From the NCBI GenBank assembly GCA_002478955.1, contig DLKK01000101.1, positions 5,209 through 35,547 of the forward strand: 30,339 nt of DNA, read 5' to 3'. The translations under genes were made by a program, and so were the position numbers. Below, piece after piece: positions 1-7,275 of this stretch. The notes under the pieces were generated by a model. That model did not search any database. It saw only the letters and a program-made list of their open reading frames with translations, and was not told where the DNA came from. The first letter of the stretch is position 1. Every line of letters begins with the position of its first letter. Source of the DNA: Treponema sp. UBA7590. GTDB lineage: Bacteria; Spirochaetota; Spirochaetia; Treponematales; Treponemataceae.

Positions 1-1786
1 TTGAAAGAAAATCGTCAAAACCTGCCGCAAGAAATTTTTCGCGCGCGCCATCAACTGCATTCGCCGTAAGAGCCACAATGCAGTTTTTTTTGCCCGATTT
101 TTTTTCATCCTCGCGGATAAGCAAAGTCGCTTCCTCGCCATCCATTACAGGCATCATGTGATCCATGAAAATTATGTCGAAATTTTCGTTTTTTGCCTTT
201 TCAACTGCTTCCGCTCCATTTTTGCAAGTTTCAACCGCACATTTGTACTGAGCCAAAAATCCCTGTGCAACCAGAATATTCACCTCGTTGTCATCCACGA
301 CAAGAACTTTTGCGTTCGGCGCGGTAAAATCAATTTTTTCTTCTATACTATTTTTCTTTTCTTTTGCAACAATCTGCGGAATTGTGAATGAAAATTCGCT
401 TCCTTTTCCATATTCGCTTTTTACGTTGAAATTTCCATCCATCAGCGACACAAGTTGTTTTGAAATCGCAAGTCCAAGTCCGCTTCCTTCTTTTTTACGG
501 TTGTGCAGCATATCAACCTGCTGAAACGAGTTGAACAGTTTTTTTAAATCTTCCGGCTTGATTCCAATTCCTGTATCCTGCACAGAAAAATCCAGAAGAA
601 TTTTTTCACCTTCAATAAAATCTTTTTTCACATTTCCAGCAGAATTTTCTGAATTTTTGTGAAATTTTACGCTGATTCTGATTTCGCCGTCATCGGTAAA
701 TTTTGCGGCGTTCCCTGCAAGATTCAAAAGAACCTGTTTTATGCGGATGTCGTCGCCAAAAAGCCAACGTGGAACATTTTCTTCAATTTTTACGAAAAGC
801 TTTACCGATTTTGAAGAAATCCGAACTTTCACAATAGATTCAAGGTCATCTATCATAGTCTGAAGATTGTAGACTGCCGGAACAATCTCCAGCTTTCCTG
901 ATTCAATTTTTGAAAAATCCAGAATATCATTTATGATTGCAAGAAGCGTGTGCGCTGCCCGGTTGATTTTTTCAAGATAACCTGCGGTCTGTGGCGAAAC
1001 TTTGTCTTTCAGCGCAATCTCCGAAAATCCAACGATTGCGTTCATAGGCGTTCGTATTTCGTGGCTCATTGTCGCAAGAAAAGTCGATTTTGCGCGGTTT
1101 GCACTTTCTGCCTCAATTTTTGATTCCCTGATTCTGATATTTTGCTTTGCCCTAAGCACCAGATTCATTTGCCGGATTATTACGCAAAAATAGCCGAGCA
1201 GGGCAAAAAGATAAAGATTCGGCTTGTAAAAAATCTCCGGGTCAAGTTTCTGCACAAAAAGAATTTCAATGATTATAATTGCAGTTGCCGTCAGCATCAT
1301 AGGAATCACAACAAGCGGTGAAAGATTAAAAATAATCACAGAAACTAGGCAACTCGTAAAATAAAGTGCAAAATCAAGCTGGCTTGTAGTATGAAAGTCA
1401 ACAAAAAGCATTATCACGTTCCAAAAAATTATGAACGCAACATACAGATGAGAAATCAGAATAACATCTTTTTGCCTTGAATGAAGCCTGTTGCGGCAAA
1501 GCCGGTTCAAAAAATATACAAGAACAGAAACCACAACCAAAGAAACGTAAAGAATATTGTAAAATCTTTGCCATTTCATAAAATCTTCATTCCGGAAAAT
1601 ATTACTGAAAATTATGATTCCAGCTTCCAGAAACGCAATAACCGGGGCAACACTATTTAAAACAGAACAATTATTAAGTGCCGCAAGAAAAATAACTTCA
1701 TTTTTTTCCTGCTGGTTCTGAATTCTGTAGTCACTTTTCTTGGTGAATTTAAATTCACTCTTTTCCCTTTTATTGAAGGCTGGCAA
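1..1786 (-). CDS. Hybrid sensor histidine kinase with C-terminal receiver, 3'-partial
   Basis: An integral membrane sensor kinase should autophosphorylate a histidine and pass the phosphate to its own receiver. The frame stays open to the window edge, giving about 595 residues. Hydrophobic helices fill roughly residues 25-170. The HisKA motif FLATMSHEIRTPMN follows, with the phospho-His near residue 241, then the ATPase boxes LNLAGNAAKF, DTGIGI and GSGLGLAISKQL. The receiver begins VLVVDDNEVN, and its phosphoacceptor Asp is in FMDHMMPVMDG (about residue 542). The receiver end, and any Hpt domain, lie outside the window. The start is uncertain: no ATG precedes the first hydrophobic segment. 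I chose TTG at 1786, which has GGAG 6 nt upstream and overlaps the receiver gene by 17 nt; an ATG at 1578 would remove the first helix. The overlap implies co-translation with the receiver gene. The ligand is unknown. Confidence 0.85.
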   Translation of the reverse strand, partial: MPAFNKREKSEFKFTKKSDYRIQNQQEKNEVIFLAALNNCSVLNSVAPVIAFLEAGIIIFSNIFRNEDFMKWQRFYNILYVSLVVVSVLVYFLNRLCRNRLHSRQKDVILISHLYVAFIIFWNVIMLFVDFHTTSQLDFALYFTSCLVSVIIFNLSPLVVIPMMLTATAIIIIEILFVQKLDPEIFYKPNLYLFALLGYFCVIIRQMNLVLRAKQNIRIRESKIEAESANRAKSTFLATMSHEIRTPMNAIVGFSEIALKDKVSPQTAGYLEKINRAAHTLLAIINDILDFSKIESGKLEIVPAVYNLQTMIDDLESIVKVRISSKSVKLFVKIEENVPRWLFGDDIRIKQVLLNLAGNAAKFTDDGEIRISVKFHKNSENSAGNVKKDFIEGEKILLDFSVQDTGIGIKPEDLKKLFNSFQQVDMLHNRKKEGSGLGLAISKQLVSLMDGNFNVKSEYGKGSEFSFTIPQIVAKEKKNSIEEKIDFTAPNAKVLVVDDNEVNILVAQGFLAQYKCAVETCKNGAEAVEKAKNENFDIIFMDHMMPVMDGEEATLLIREDEKKSGKKNCIVALTANAVDGAREKFLAAGFDDFLS

Positions 1787-2564
1787 AAAAATCTCCAATG
1801 CGTTTTAAAATTTCTTCCGGCTTTGTTGTCTTTAAGATATAACCTTCAGGTTTCAGTGCCATTGCATTTTTTACGTTCTCAACATCGCTTACACCAGTCA
1901 GGAAGAATACCGGAATATCCTTTGTATTTTCTTCTGAACGAATCATCTGCAGTGTCTGAAGTCCATCGCAGACCGGCATCAGATAATCAAGCAGAATCAA
2001 GTCTGGTTTTTGCGTTCCCAAAAGCGAAATAGCCGCCGTTCCAGATTTTGCAACAGTTGTCCGGTAAGTGTCCTTTAAAATATTCACCATTGTGCGCAAC
2101 ATTACCGGATCATCATCAACAATCAGAATGTGCCGCCGCTCGTCTTTTTCTTCTTCAGTTTTTTTTGCAGAATTTTCGTCTGGTTCATTTTTGTTTCCAA
2201 AAGATTCAAAAAGCAGACTGATTTTATCCATTACAGCCGAAAGCATAACCGGAGTCAAAACAATTCCTGCAATATTTCCATCCCAAGGCGTTATGAAGTC
2301 ACGATAGTCGTTTTCGTTTCCAATAAAAAGCACCGGAAACCTTTTTGTGGCAGGACTAGAAAGCAAAGCGCGAAGAGCCTGGGCATCGCCATGCGAAAGT
2401 TCCTTTGAATAAATCACAATCAACGCCGGCTGAAATTCCGGGATTTTTTCCAAAAGAGATTCCTTGTTAAACTCCAGAATTTTTGTCTCATATTTTCTAG
2501 AAAGAGAATTAAAAATCTCGCTTGCCGGCTTAGAAATATTCGCCACAAAAACAATTTTTTCCAT
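1770..2564 (-). CDS. Response regulator receiver protein with N-terminal pseudo-receiver
   Basis: A 264-aa cytoplasmic signalling protein. Residues 144-264 form a complete CheY-like receiver: acidic cluster D150-D152 (ILIVDDDPVML), phosphoacceptor D193 in LILLDYLMP, T223 in FFLTG and K245 in GYILK. Residues 1-120 have a similar alpha/beta pattern (IVFVANI, ALIVIYS, FPVLFIG) but no phosphorylatable Asp, so I read them as a degenerate receiver. The two parts are joined by a charged linker near residues 125-143. There is no DNA-binding or enzymatic output domain, so it probably works by protein contact or as a phosphorelay partner of the kinase encoded just downstream, whose start overlaps its end. 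There is no Shine-Dalgarno sequence; a TATAAT hexamer ends 6 nt before the ATG. Confidence 0.85.
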   Translation of the reverse strand: MEKIVFVANISKPASEIFNSLSRKYETKILEFNKESLLEKIPEFQPALIVIYSKELSHGDAQALRALLSSPATKRFPVLFIGNENDYRDFITPWDGNIAGIVLTPVMLSAVMDKISLLFESFGNKNEPDENSAKKTEEEKDERRHILIVDDDPVMLRTMVNILKDTYRTTVAKSGTAAISLLGTQKPDLILLDYLMPVCDGLQTLQMIRSEENTKDIPVFFLTGVSDVENVKNAMALKPEGYILKTTKPEEILKRIGDFFASLQ

Positions 2565-2570
2565 AGATAA

Positions 2571-2576
2571 ATTATA
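2571..2576 (-). promoter_or_regulatory. Putative -10 box, leaderless start of the receiver gene
   Basis: TATAAT on the minus strand is separated from the ATG at 2564 by exactly 6 nt (TTATCT), placing the expected transcription start on the ATG. No purine-rich ribosome binding site is present and the -35 region is weak. Confidence 0.4.
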
Positions 2577-2624
2577 TCAGTTTTAGCGTTAAAAAGATAG
2601 ATTTTTTTTCAGGCAGAATATTTA

Positions 2625-2740
2625 TGGGCGGTCCGGCAAGCACCTTCGGCACTTGCCGTCGCTATGTCCGCAACTTGCTGCGCGCGGTCCTCCCTTCGTT
2701 TCGGACTGCCTCCGGCATTGCTTCCAGCGCTACCGCATCC
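2625..2740 (-). repeat. GC-rich modular intergenic repeat, copy A
   Basis: A GC-rich block in an AT-rich neighbourhood begins straight after the mutT stop codon. Read on the minus strand it contains GGTAGCGCTGGAAGCA, GCCGGAGGC, CGAAACGAAGGGA and TTGCGGACATAGCGAC, and ends near GGACCGCCC. Copy B at 10824-10960 carries the same blocks in nearly the same order. The arm GGCAAG...CTTGCC can form a hairpin. Open frames across it are not credible genes. Confidence 0.7.
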
Positions 2741-2742
2741 GC

Positions 2743-3195
2743 CTACAAAAGTTCCTTCACTTTGCCTAAAACTTCCTCGTCTGCAGGAAGCCATTTTACG
2801 CTTTCAAGTTTCTCTGCGGAAAGCCAGGCAGAATTCTCGTGCTCCAAAAGCGTCAGTTTCCCCGAGACAACCGAGCACAAAAAACATTCCATTTTCAAGT
2901 GAAAGGCTGGGTAGTCGTATTCAACCGTGCAGAGCTTTCGTTCTGCCCTGATTTCCGTCGCAAGCTCCTCGCGGATTTCGCGCACAATCGCCTGCTCAGC
3001 AGTTTCTCCTGCCTCAATCTTTCCGCCCGGAAATTCCCACCAGTCCTTCCATTCGCCGTAGCCTCGCTGTGTCGCAAAAATCTGTTTTTTGCCGCCGGAC
3101 GTTGTGCGGAGAATCACCGCCGCGGAAACGTGGATTTGCTTGAGAGGCGAGTTTTTTGTTTGAGAATTATTTTCTGTTGTGCTTGTGTTGTCCAT
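2743..3195 (-). CDS. NUDIX hydrolase, MutT-like (deoxy)nucleoside triphosphate pyrophosphohydrolase
   Basis: A 150-aa cytoplasmic enzyme expected to hydrolyse oxidised or non-canonical (d)NTPs to the monophosphate. The Nudix box starts at G58 (GGKIEAGETAEQ) and continues REIREEL (residues 72-78), with the metal-binding glutamates in place; the usual Gly after EEL is Ala79. The C-terminal WLPADEEVLGKV is typical of MutT/CTP pyrophosphohydrolase proteins. The first 17 residues are a Ser/Thr/Asn-rich extension absent from minimal MutT. The gene starts 30 nt after the DUF3427 helicase stop, behind an AAGGA ribosome binding site, so it is probably the last gene of the vapBC-helicase operon. Linkage to a helicase makes nucleotide metabolism within a defence module possible, but ordinary sanitation is equally consistent. 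Confidence 0.85.
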   Translation of the reverse strand: MDNTSTTENNSQTKNSPLKQIHVSAAVILRTTSGGKKQIFATQRGYGEWKDWWEFPGGKIEAGETAEQAIVREIREELATEIRAERKLCTVEYDYPAFHLKMECFLCSVVSGKLTLLEHENSAWLSAEKLESVKWLPADEEVLGKVKELL

Positions 3196-3225
3196 TTTTT
3201 TTTCAGTCCTTTTTTTGTAAAAGTA

Positions 3226-3837
3226 TCAGGATTCAAGGTAATTGTACAGCTGCTGTGGAACGGGATTTTTCATACTGAACTGAATGTTCACAACCGGAAC
3301 CTTCTCAATTCTGCCGTCTTTTTCGGAATTCATTTTTGTGTCCTCGAATGAATTGTAAATCATGTTTCCCAGATAATAAAAGTCGCTTCCTTCATCATCG
3401 CTTTTTTTTACGAAAAGCATTGTCTTTATGTGATTTTCTTTCTGCTTTATGAGCGCGGAAACTTCCGGTGTGGAAGAAGTTCTTCGGCTTCGGCTCATCC
3501 AGCTGAAATGTGAATTGTCTATAAAAACATCGTCGTATTTTGTTGATTCAGAAATATCTGACTTTTTGTTGTAGGTTACAAAAATCGGGCAGGCAGGCGT
3601 TTCATAAGAAAGCTCGGTTTTGTATCCGTAGATTGTAGACGAGCAGTCGCTCTTCCAATTTAAAAGCTTGCAGATGTCTTTTCTGGTGTATTTTCTGTAA
3701 AGCACAAGATTGTCGTCAAAGCGGATTTCATTTGTTTTTAGGCCAGCCCGTTTTACAGCATATTCAAGGCAGTCTAAAAGCTCAGACTTGTAAAGCGGAT
3801 TTTTAGAAGCGCAGAGAATTCGCTTGTCCTGATGATT
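3226..3837 (-). pseudogene. C-terminal DUF3427 part of the split helicase
   Basis: This frame continues the helicase at 3774-6263. From 3837 it reads NHQDKRILCASKNPLYKSEL with no stop for 203 codons and ends in YNYLES. It includes LYRKYTRKDICKLLNW and FYYLGNM, which I associate with DUF3427. The only usable start is a GTG at 3705, well inside the domain and without a good ribosome binding site, so independent translation is unlikely. Joining the frames at the A7 tract at 3836-3842 gives a 1012-residue protein, a normal size for PLD-helicase-DUF3427 proteins. It could be a mutation, a sequencing error, reversible phase variation, or a functional -1 slippage product. Without slippage this segment is not made. 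Confidence 0.75.
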
Positions 3838-6263
3838 TTTTTCTCTTCTTCAATGCTTATATATGCTATGTTTCCGTACTTTTTTCTGTCATTCTGTGTG
3901 TAGAATTCTGGCGAGAGTGTTCTGCACATTCCATGCAAGTCATCTTTGCTGAGTTTTATGCCATATTCTGAAAGTCTTTTTGAAAACTCTTCTATATAAA
4001 TAAAGTCGTTTTCCGCGAGAATTTTCAGAATCAGGATTTCGTGCATGCGGATTCCGCGCGCAAATTCCAAGGAAACAAACTGGAGCGAGCACATTTCCCT
4101 TGCATTCAGCGCAATTTCATTTTTTTCAATTTTGCATTTGAATGAATAGTACGAGCCGGAATAGTCGATGAAAAGAAGCGGATCAATGAATCCGTTTTCA
4201 ACAAAGTCCATCATCGAAGGAATCCGTGCAAGCCTGTTCTTGAGTTTTTTGTATTCCTCGGAAAGAAGTTTCAGCTGCCTGAATGAAGTCTGGTTTATCG
4301 AGTCAAAAATTTTCTGGCGCGCAATTTCATTTATCTGGATTGTGGAGCAGCCCGGAAGTCCCGCAGAACCGCTTGAAAGTGCGCGGCGGATATTGTCCTT
4401 GTTGTAGGAGTTGTCGCCGTAAAGCGCAATCGGAATAAAAAAATTGTTCTCGTAGTTTCCGATAAAATCGATGATGCTTACAAACTGCTTGTTGCCGCTT
4501 TTTCTTAGCCCTCGTCCAAGCTGCTGTGTAAAAATAATTGCGGATTGTGTAGGCCGCAGCATCACAATCTGGTTTACGCATGGAATGTCAACGCCTTCAT
4601 TAAAAATGTCCACGCTGATTATGTACTGGAGCGGATCAGAATCGCTTTCCAGCCGCTCAATTGCTTTTTCTCTTTCTGAGTCTGAATTCTCGCCTGTAAG
4701 ATAAACTGTACAAAATCCACGTTCGTTGAGTTTTTGGCTCAAGGCTTTTGCTTCTTCAGTTCTGCTGCAAAAAATCAGCCCTTTTACAGGATTTTCGTTT
4801 GATTTGTAAAGCTTGATTGCCTTTTCAATGTGCCGCAGACGCTCTGAATTTGTAAGTTTTGAAAAATCGCTTTTGTCGTCAACAAGCTCGCCGTTTACGG
4901 TTATGTCGCTGATTCCGTAATAATGGAAAGGACACAAAAGATTTTCCTCAAGCACTTTTTGCAGCCGGATTTCGTAGGGAATGTTGTTTTCAAACATTGA
5001 GAAGATGTCAAATCCGTCTGTCCGTTCCGGAGTCGCAGTCAGACCAAGTAAAAATTTCGGCTTGAAATAATTTATGACTTTCTGATAGCTTCCGGCTCCC
5101 GCATGGTGAACTTCGTCAACGATAATGTAGTCGAAATGTTCCGGAGAAAAAAGGCGGAGATTTTCGTCTTTTGCAAGCGTAAAAATTGAGGCGAAAATGC
5201 AGTCGGCATTCAAATCTTTTTGCGCTCCCTTAAAAAATCCGGTTGAGATTTTGGGAATAAGAGAGCGGAAGCTTTTTTCTGATTTTTCGAGAATCATGTC
5301 GCGGTGGGCAATGTAAAGAATTTTTTTCGCGCCTGACTGAATCACATCAAAAATTGAAAGATAAGTTTTTCCAGTTCCCGTGGCCGCAATCAAAAGAGCC
5401 TTGCTTTCACCTTTTTCGCGGAGTTCTGCGATTGCGCTCATCGCTTCCTGCTGCATTGAGTTCGGAACGATTTCCGCATCTTCATCTGATTCTGAGATTT
5501 GTTTTGAGAGAATTTCCTCGCTGATTTCGGTTTCAAGTTCCTTTGCGAATTCTTTTGAAACAGAATTCAGTTTTATTTTTTTCAGATTGTAGTCAATCGT
5601 GTAATCTGTAATCCATTCCGGCGTAACTTTTTCCGCCTGTGCCCAGACCCGCTCAAATTCATCGCGCACAGAGAAAACAATCTGGCCGTCCGTGCAGGAA
5701 AGAAATTTTATGCTCCATTCCTGATTCATGTTCAGGGCCGAAGCCGTAAGATTTGCGCTTCCGATTATAATTGAATAATAGTTGCTCTGTTTGAAAATAT
5801 AGCCTTTGGGGTGAAATCCGCCATTTGTAAAAGCCCGTACCTCGATGTTTGGAAATTCAAGCAATTTGCTGAGCGCGCCAGGAGATGTGAAGTTCAGATA
5901 ATTTGTCGTAAGAATTCTTCCGGGAATATTGTATTCACTCAGTTGTTCCAAAGTCTGAAGAATACTGGCAAGCCCGCTTTCGTTTATGAACGCAACTGAA
6001 AAGTCAAAAGATTCGCAGGTGGAAAGCTCGTCCAAAATCGAAGAGAGAATTTTTTTCTGCTGGCTTGAATTATTCACCAAAAGAGAAGGTGAAAGCGTGC
6101 TGTCAGAAGAAATGCCGCTTGAAATAAAGCCGGATTTAAGACTTTCAAGAAGATTTTCTGTGTTGAGCTGCTTTTTTGAATGTTGGAAATTTTCGGAACA
6201 CGATGAATTCTGTCCCGAAAAAGGTTCGTTTTTTGGGACAGATGTATTTTCTGTATCTGACAT
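3774..6263 (-). CDS. PLD-like nuclease/superfamily 2 helicase, frameshifted before its DUF3427 end
   Basis: A predicted ATP-dependent DNA translocase with an N-terminal nuclease-like domain. Residues near 140-175 hold a single PLD half-motif (FHPKGYIFK and GSANLTASAL), as expected for a dimeric PLD nuclease. The SF2 core follows: Walker A AATGTGKT (about residue 297), DEVHHAG (about 381), GLTATPERTDG and the arginine-finger motif QQLGRGLRKS (about 583). The frame ends at residue 829 in an unrelated tail, because at codon 809 (A7 tract, 3836-3842) the true frame moves by -1 into the DUF3427 segment. ATG 6263 has AAGGAT upstream and lies 9 nt after the vapC stop. Residues about 8-18 are encoded by a 32-bp palindromic repeat. 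Relatives occur in defence-rich regions; a defence role here is inference. Confidence 0.85.
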   Translation of the reverse strand: MSDTENTSVPKNEPFSGQNSSCSENFQHSKKQLNTENLLESLKSGFISSGISSDSTLSPSLLVNNSSQQKKILSSILDELSTCESFDFSVAFINESGLASILQTLEQLSEYNIPGRILTTNYLNFTSPGALSKLLEFPNIEVRAFTNGGFHPKGYIFKQSNYYSIIIGSANLTASALNMNQEWSIKFLSCTDGQIVFSVRDEFERVWAQAEKVTPEWITDYTIDYNLKKIKLNSVSKEFAKELETEISEEILSKQISESDEDAEIVPNSMQQEAMSAIAELREKGESKALLIAATGTGKTYLSIFDVIQSGAKKILYIAHRDMILEKSEKSFRSLIPKISTGFFKGAQKDLNADCIFASIFTLAKDENLRLFSPEHFDYIIVDEVHHAGAGSYQKVINYFKPKFLLGLTATPERTDGFDIFSMFENNIPYEIRLQKVLEENLLCPFHYYGISDITVNGELVDDKSDFSKLTNSERLRHIEKAIKLYKSNENPVKGLIFCSRTEEAKALSQKLNERGFCTVYLTGENSDSEREKAIERLESDSDPLQYIISVDIFNEGVDIPCVNQIVMLRPTQSAIIFTQQLGRGLRKSGNKQFVSIIDFIGNYENNFFIPIALYGDNSYNKDNIRRALSSGSAGLPGCSTIQINEIARQKIFDSINQTSFRQLKLLSEEYKKLKNRLARIPSMMDFVENGFIDPLLFIDYSGSYYSFKCKIEKNEIALNAREMCSLQFVSLEFARGIRMHEILILKILAENDFIYIEEFSKRLSEYGIKLSKDDLHGMCRTLSPEFYTQNDRKKYGNIAYISIEEEKKIIRTSEFSALLKIRFTSLSF
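6210..6241 (-). repeat. 32-bp palindromic element, copy 1 (inside helicase gene)
   Basis: On the coding strand it runs CTGTCCCAAAAAACGAAC...TTTTCGGGACAG, with self-complementary ends. It is 30/32 identical to the copy at 7238-7269 and lies in the opposite orientation in the window. In the helicase frame it encodes VPKNEPFSGQ near the N-terminus. Confidence 0.85.
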
Positions 6264-6272
6264 TTTTAATCC

Positions 6273-6644
6273 TTAAACCAATGTTAGATTTGGAATAAAT
6301 TTAAAATCTGAAATATTCAAGGTTGAAAGCGGAATTTCAAATTCAAGTGCTGTTGCTGCAATCAAAGCATCGGGAATTAGAAGTCCATGACTTTTCGCAA
6401 ACTTTTCTATTAGATTCCTAGCTTTTACAGAAATAGCTTCTGTCAATTCTATTATTTCAAAATCAGCAAAAGCCTTTTTTATGGCTATAACTTCATTTTT
6501 ATTTCTTGCTCCAATCATAAGTTCCATATAAGTTATAGCAGACATTCCAAGCCCTTTTGTCCTATCAGTAGAAAGCTGTTTCCTTGCTTCTTCTTTTCCA
6601 CGAAGGTAATCAATTAAAATACAAGTGTCGCATAGATACAGCAT
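6273..6644 (-). CDS. vapC: Type II toxin VapC, PIN-domain ribonuclease
   Basis: A 123-aa PIN-domain toxin, expected to be a Mg-dependent RNase that cleaves tRNA or rRNA and blocks translation when its antitoxin is lost. The acidic active-site set is visible: D6 in MLYLCDTCILIDYL, E41 in ITYMELMIG, D92 in IPDALIAATA and D113 in ISDFKF. I chose the ATG at 6644, which overlaps the antitoxin stop (TAATG) and has GGAG 9 nt upstream; an ATG at 6659 would add five residues but lacks a site. The overlap indicates translational coupling to vapB. The helicase starts only 9 nt downstream, so the toxin pair may stabilise or co-regulate the helicase operon. All catalytic residues are present and the gene appears intact. 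Confidence 0.9.
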   Translation of the reverse strand: MLYLCDTCILIDYLRGKEEARKQLSTDRTKGLGMSAITYMELMIGARNKNEVIAIKKAFADFEIIELTEAISVKARNLIEKFAKSHGLLIPDALIAATALEFEIPLSTLNISDFKFIPNLTLV

Positions 6645-6862
6645 TATGTCCGGCTCCATGCTTTCTGACGGATATTTTCAATATTTATGTCGCTATCTTT
6701 CCATAGACCAAAAACTTTTTCAAAATTCTCAGAGGAAGATTCTGTTTTTTTGGAACGATTAAAACCAATTGAACTCAGGAGCTTGTTTAATAACGAAATC
6801 CGGTCGGAATAAGAGAGCATTTCTATTTCGCTATACAGTCTTATTACATTTGAACTTTCCAT
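6644..6862 (-). CDS. vapB: Putative VapB-type antitoxin
   Basis: A 72-aa protein directly upstream of and overlapping vapC, the standard position of an antitoxin. Residues 1-30 (VIRLYSEIEMLSYSDRISLL) look like a small helical DNA-binding or dimerising segment; this part resembles antitoxins whose N-terminus begins with a sheet followed by an LSYSDR-type helix. Residues 40-72, with FEKVFGLWKDSDINIENIR and a Trp-containing tail, probably wrap the toxin. ATG 6862 has GGGGG 6 nt upstream. VapBC complexes usually repress their own promoter by binding palindromes; a nested inverted repeat lies at 6876-6917 just upstream. Identity as antitoxin rests mainly on context, because antitoxins diverge quickly. 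Confidence 0.75.
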   Translation of the reverse strand: MESSNVIRLYSEIEMLSYSDRISLLNKLLSSIGFNRSKKTESSSENFEKVFGLWKDSDINIENIRQKAWSRT

Positions 6863-6875
6863 AAAATGCCCCCAT

Positions 6876-6917
6876 AAAAAGTCAATGAGGAAATATCAAT
6901 TTCCGATTCGACTTTTT
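6876..6917 (-). promoter_or_regulatory. Nested inverted repeat upstream of vapB, candidate VapBC operator
   Basis: Outer arms AAAAAGTC/GACTTTTT (6876-6883, 6910-6917) enclose inner arms GGAAAT/ATTTCC (6889-6894, 6899-6904). It lies 13 bp upstream of the vapB start, where an autoregulatory operator would be expected. It could instead fold as RNA. Confidence 0.4.
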
Positions 6918-6919
6918 AA

Positions 6920-6977
6920 GTTGTTTCACAACGAAGTGAGAAACAACAGTTGATAATGAAGTTTGCAACGCAAACTT
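6920..6977. repeat. Two adjacent hairpin-forming inverted repeats
   Basis: GTTGTTTC...GAAACAAC (6920-6927, 6940-6947; 12-nt loop) is followed by AAGTTTGC-AAC-GCAAACTT (6959-6977), a perfect 8-bp stem with a 3-nt loop. Together with the repeats on either side they make four dyads in about 145 bp. The function is unknown. Confidence 0.5.
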
Positions 6978-6980
6978 GTA

Positions 6981-7019
6981 AAGATAAAAACAGACGCCAG
7001 TTTCGGCTGTTTTTATCTT
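6981..7019 (-). terminator. Bidirectional terminator-like hairpin
   Basis: Perfect 13-bp arms AAGATAAAAACAG/CTGTTTTTATCTT surround a 13-nt middle in which GCC and GGC can also pair. The A-tract before and T-tract after the GC part resemble a Rho-independent terminator on either strand. It lies downstream of the relic antitoxin at 7079-7192 when read on the minus strand. Confidence 0.4.
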
Positions 7020-7021
7020 AG

Positions 7022-7237
7022 CCCCTTCATAAAATGATTATTCTTAACCATAGTACAGCGTTTTTTTTAGATTTTCAATCACATTTTTCTAAGGGAAAGT
7101 GTAAGTTTTCCTTCTTTTGCGTGCTGAATTGAAAGTTCAAGCCGATTCTGTTTTTCCTTGCTGTAAAACGGGTATTCGGAAGAAAATTTTGTCTATTCTA
7201 TTTATCAAGTTTTTTTCATACCCAAAGCAGTCCTGAC
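7022..7237. other. Gene-poor divergent junction
   Basis: Apart from the relic antitoxin, this stretch between vapB and the methyltransferase operon holds AT-rich sequence with no intact gene. No convincing -35/-10 pair was found for the methyltransferase operon, although its promoter must lie here if the operon is expressed. Confidence 0.4.
7079..7192 (-). pseudogene. Relic of a RelB/Phd-type antitoxin C-terminus
   Basis: A 37-codon fragment between stops reads SSEYPFYSKEKQNRLELSIQ followed by HAKEGKLTLSLRKM. The pattern YSKEKQNRL...SI...AKEGK resembles the C-terminal end of RelB/YefM/Phd-type antitoxins (compare the common ENQERLKKAI...G tail). There is no start codon and no partner toxin next to it, so I read it as a remnant of a lost toxin-antitoxin locus. 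The resemblance is from memory of the family and should be treated as tentative. Confidence 0.3.
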
Positions 7238-7269
7238 CTGTCCCAAAAAACGAACGATTTTCGGGACAG
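7238..7269 (+). repeat. 32-bp palindromic element, copy 2 (before methyltransferase)
   Basis: It differs from copy 1 only at two central bases. It occupies nearly all the open frame between a TGA (7234-7236) and the methyltransferase coding sequence. Read in that frame it encodes VPKNERFSGQ, the same peptide as in the helicase apart from one residue. Confidence 0.85.
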
Positions 7270-7275
7270 AAAGCT

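Noticed and set aside
2609..2794. Open frames across the GC-rich repeat after mutT
   Set aside because: They follow the repeat, not a gene. The block recurs at 10824 with changes that are not codon-like.
3703..3705. GTG as an independent start for the DUF3427 fragment
   Set aside because: The frame is open upstream to the homopolymer and continues the helicase; no ribosome site precedes the GTG.
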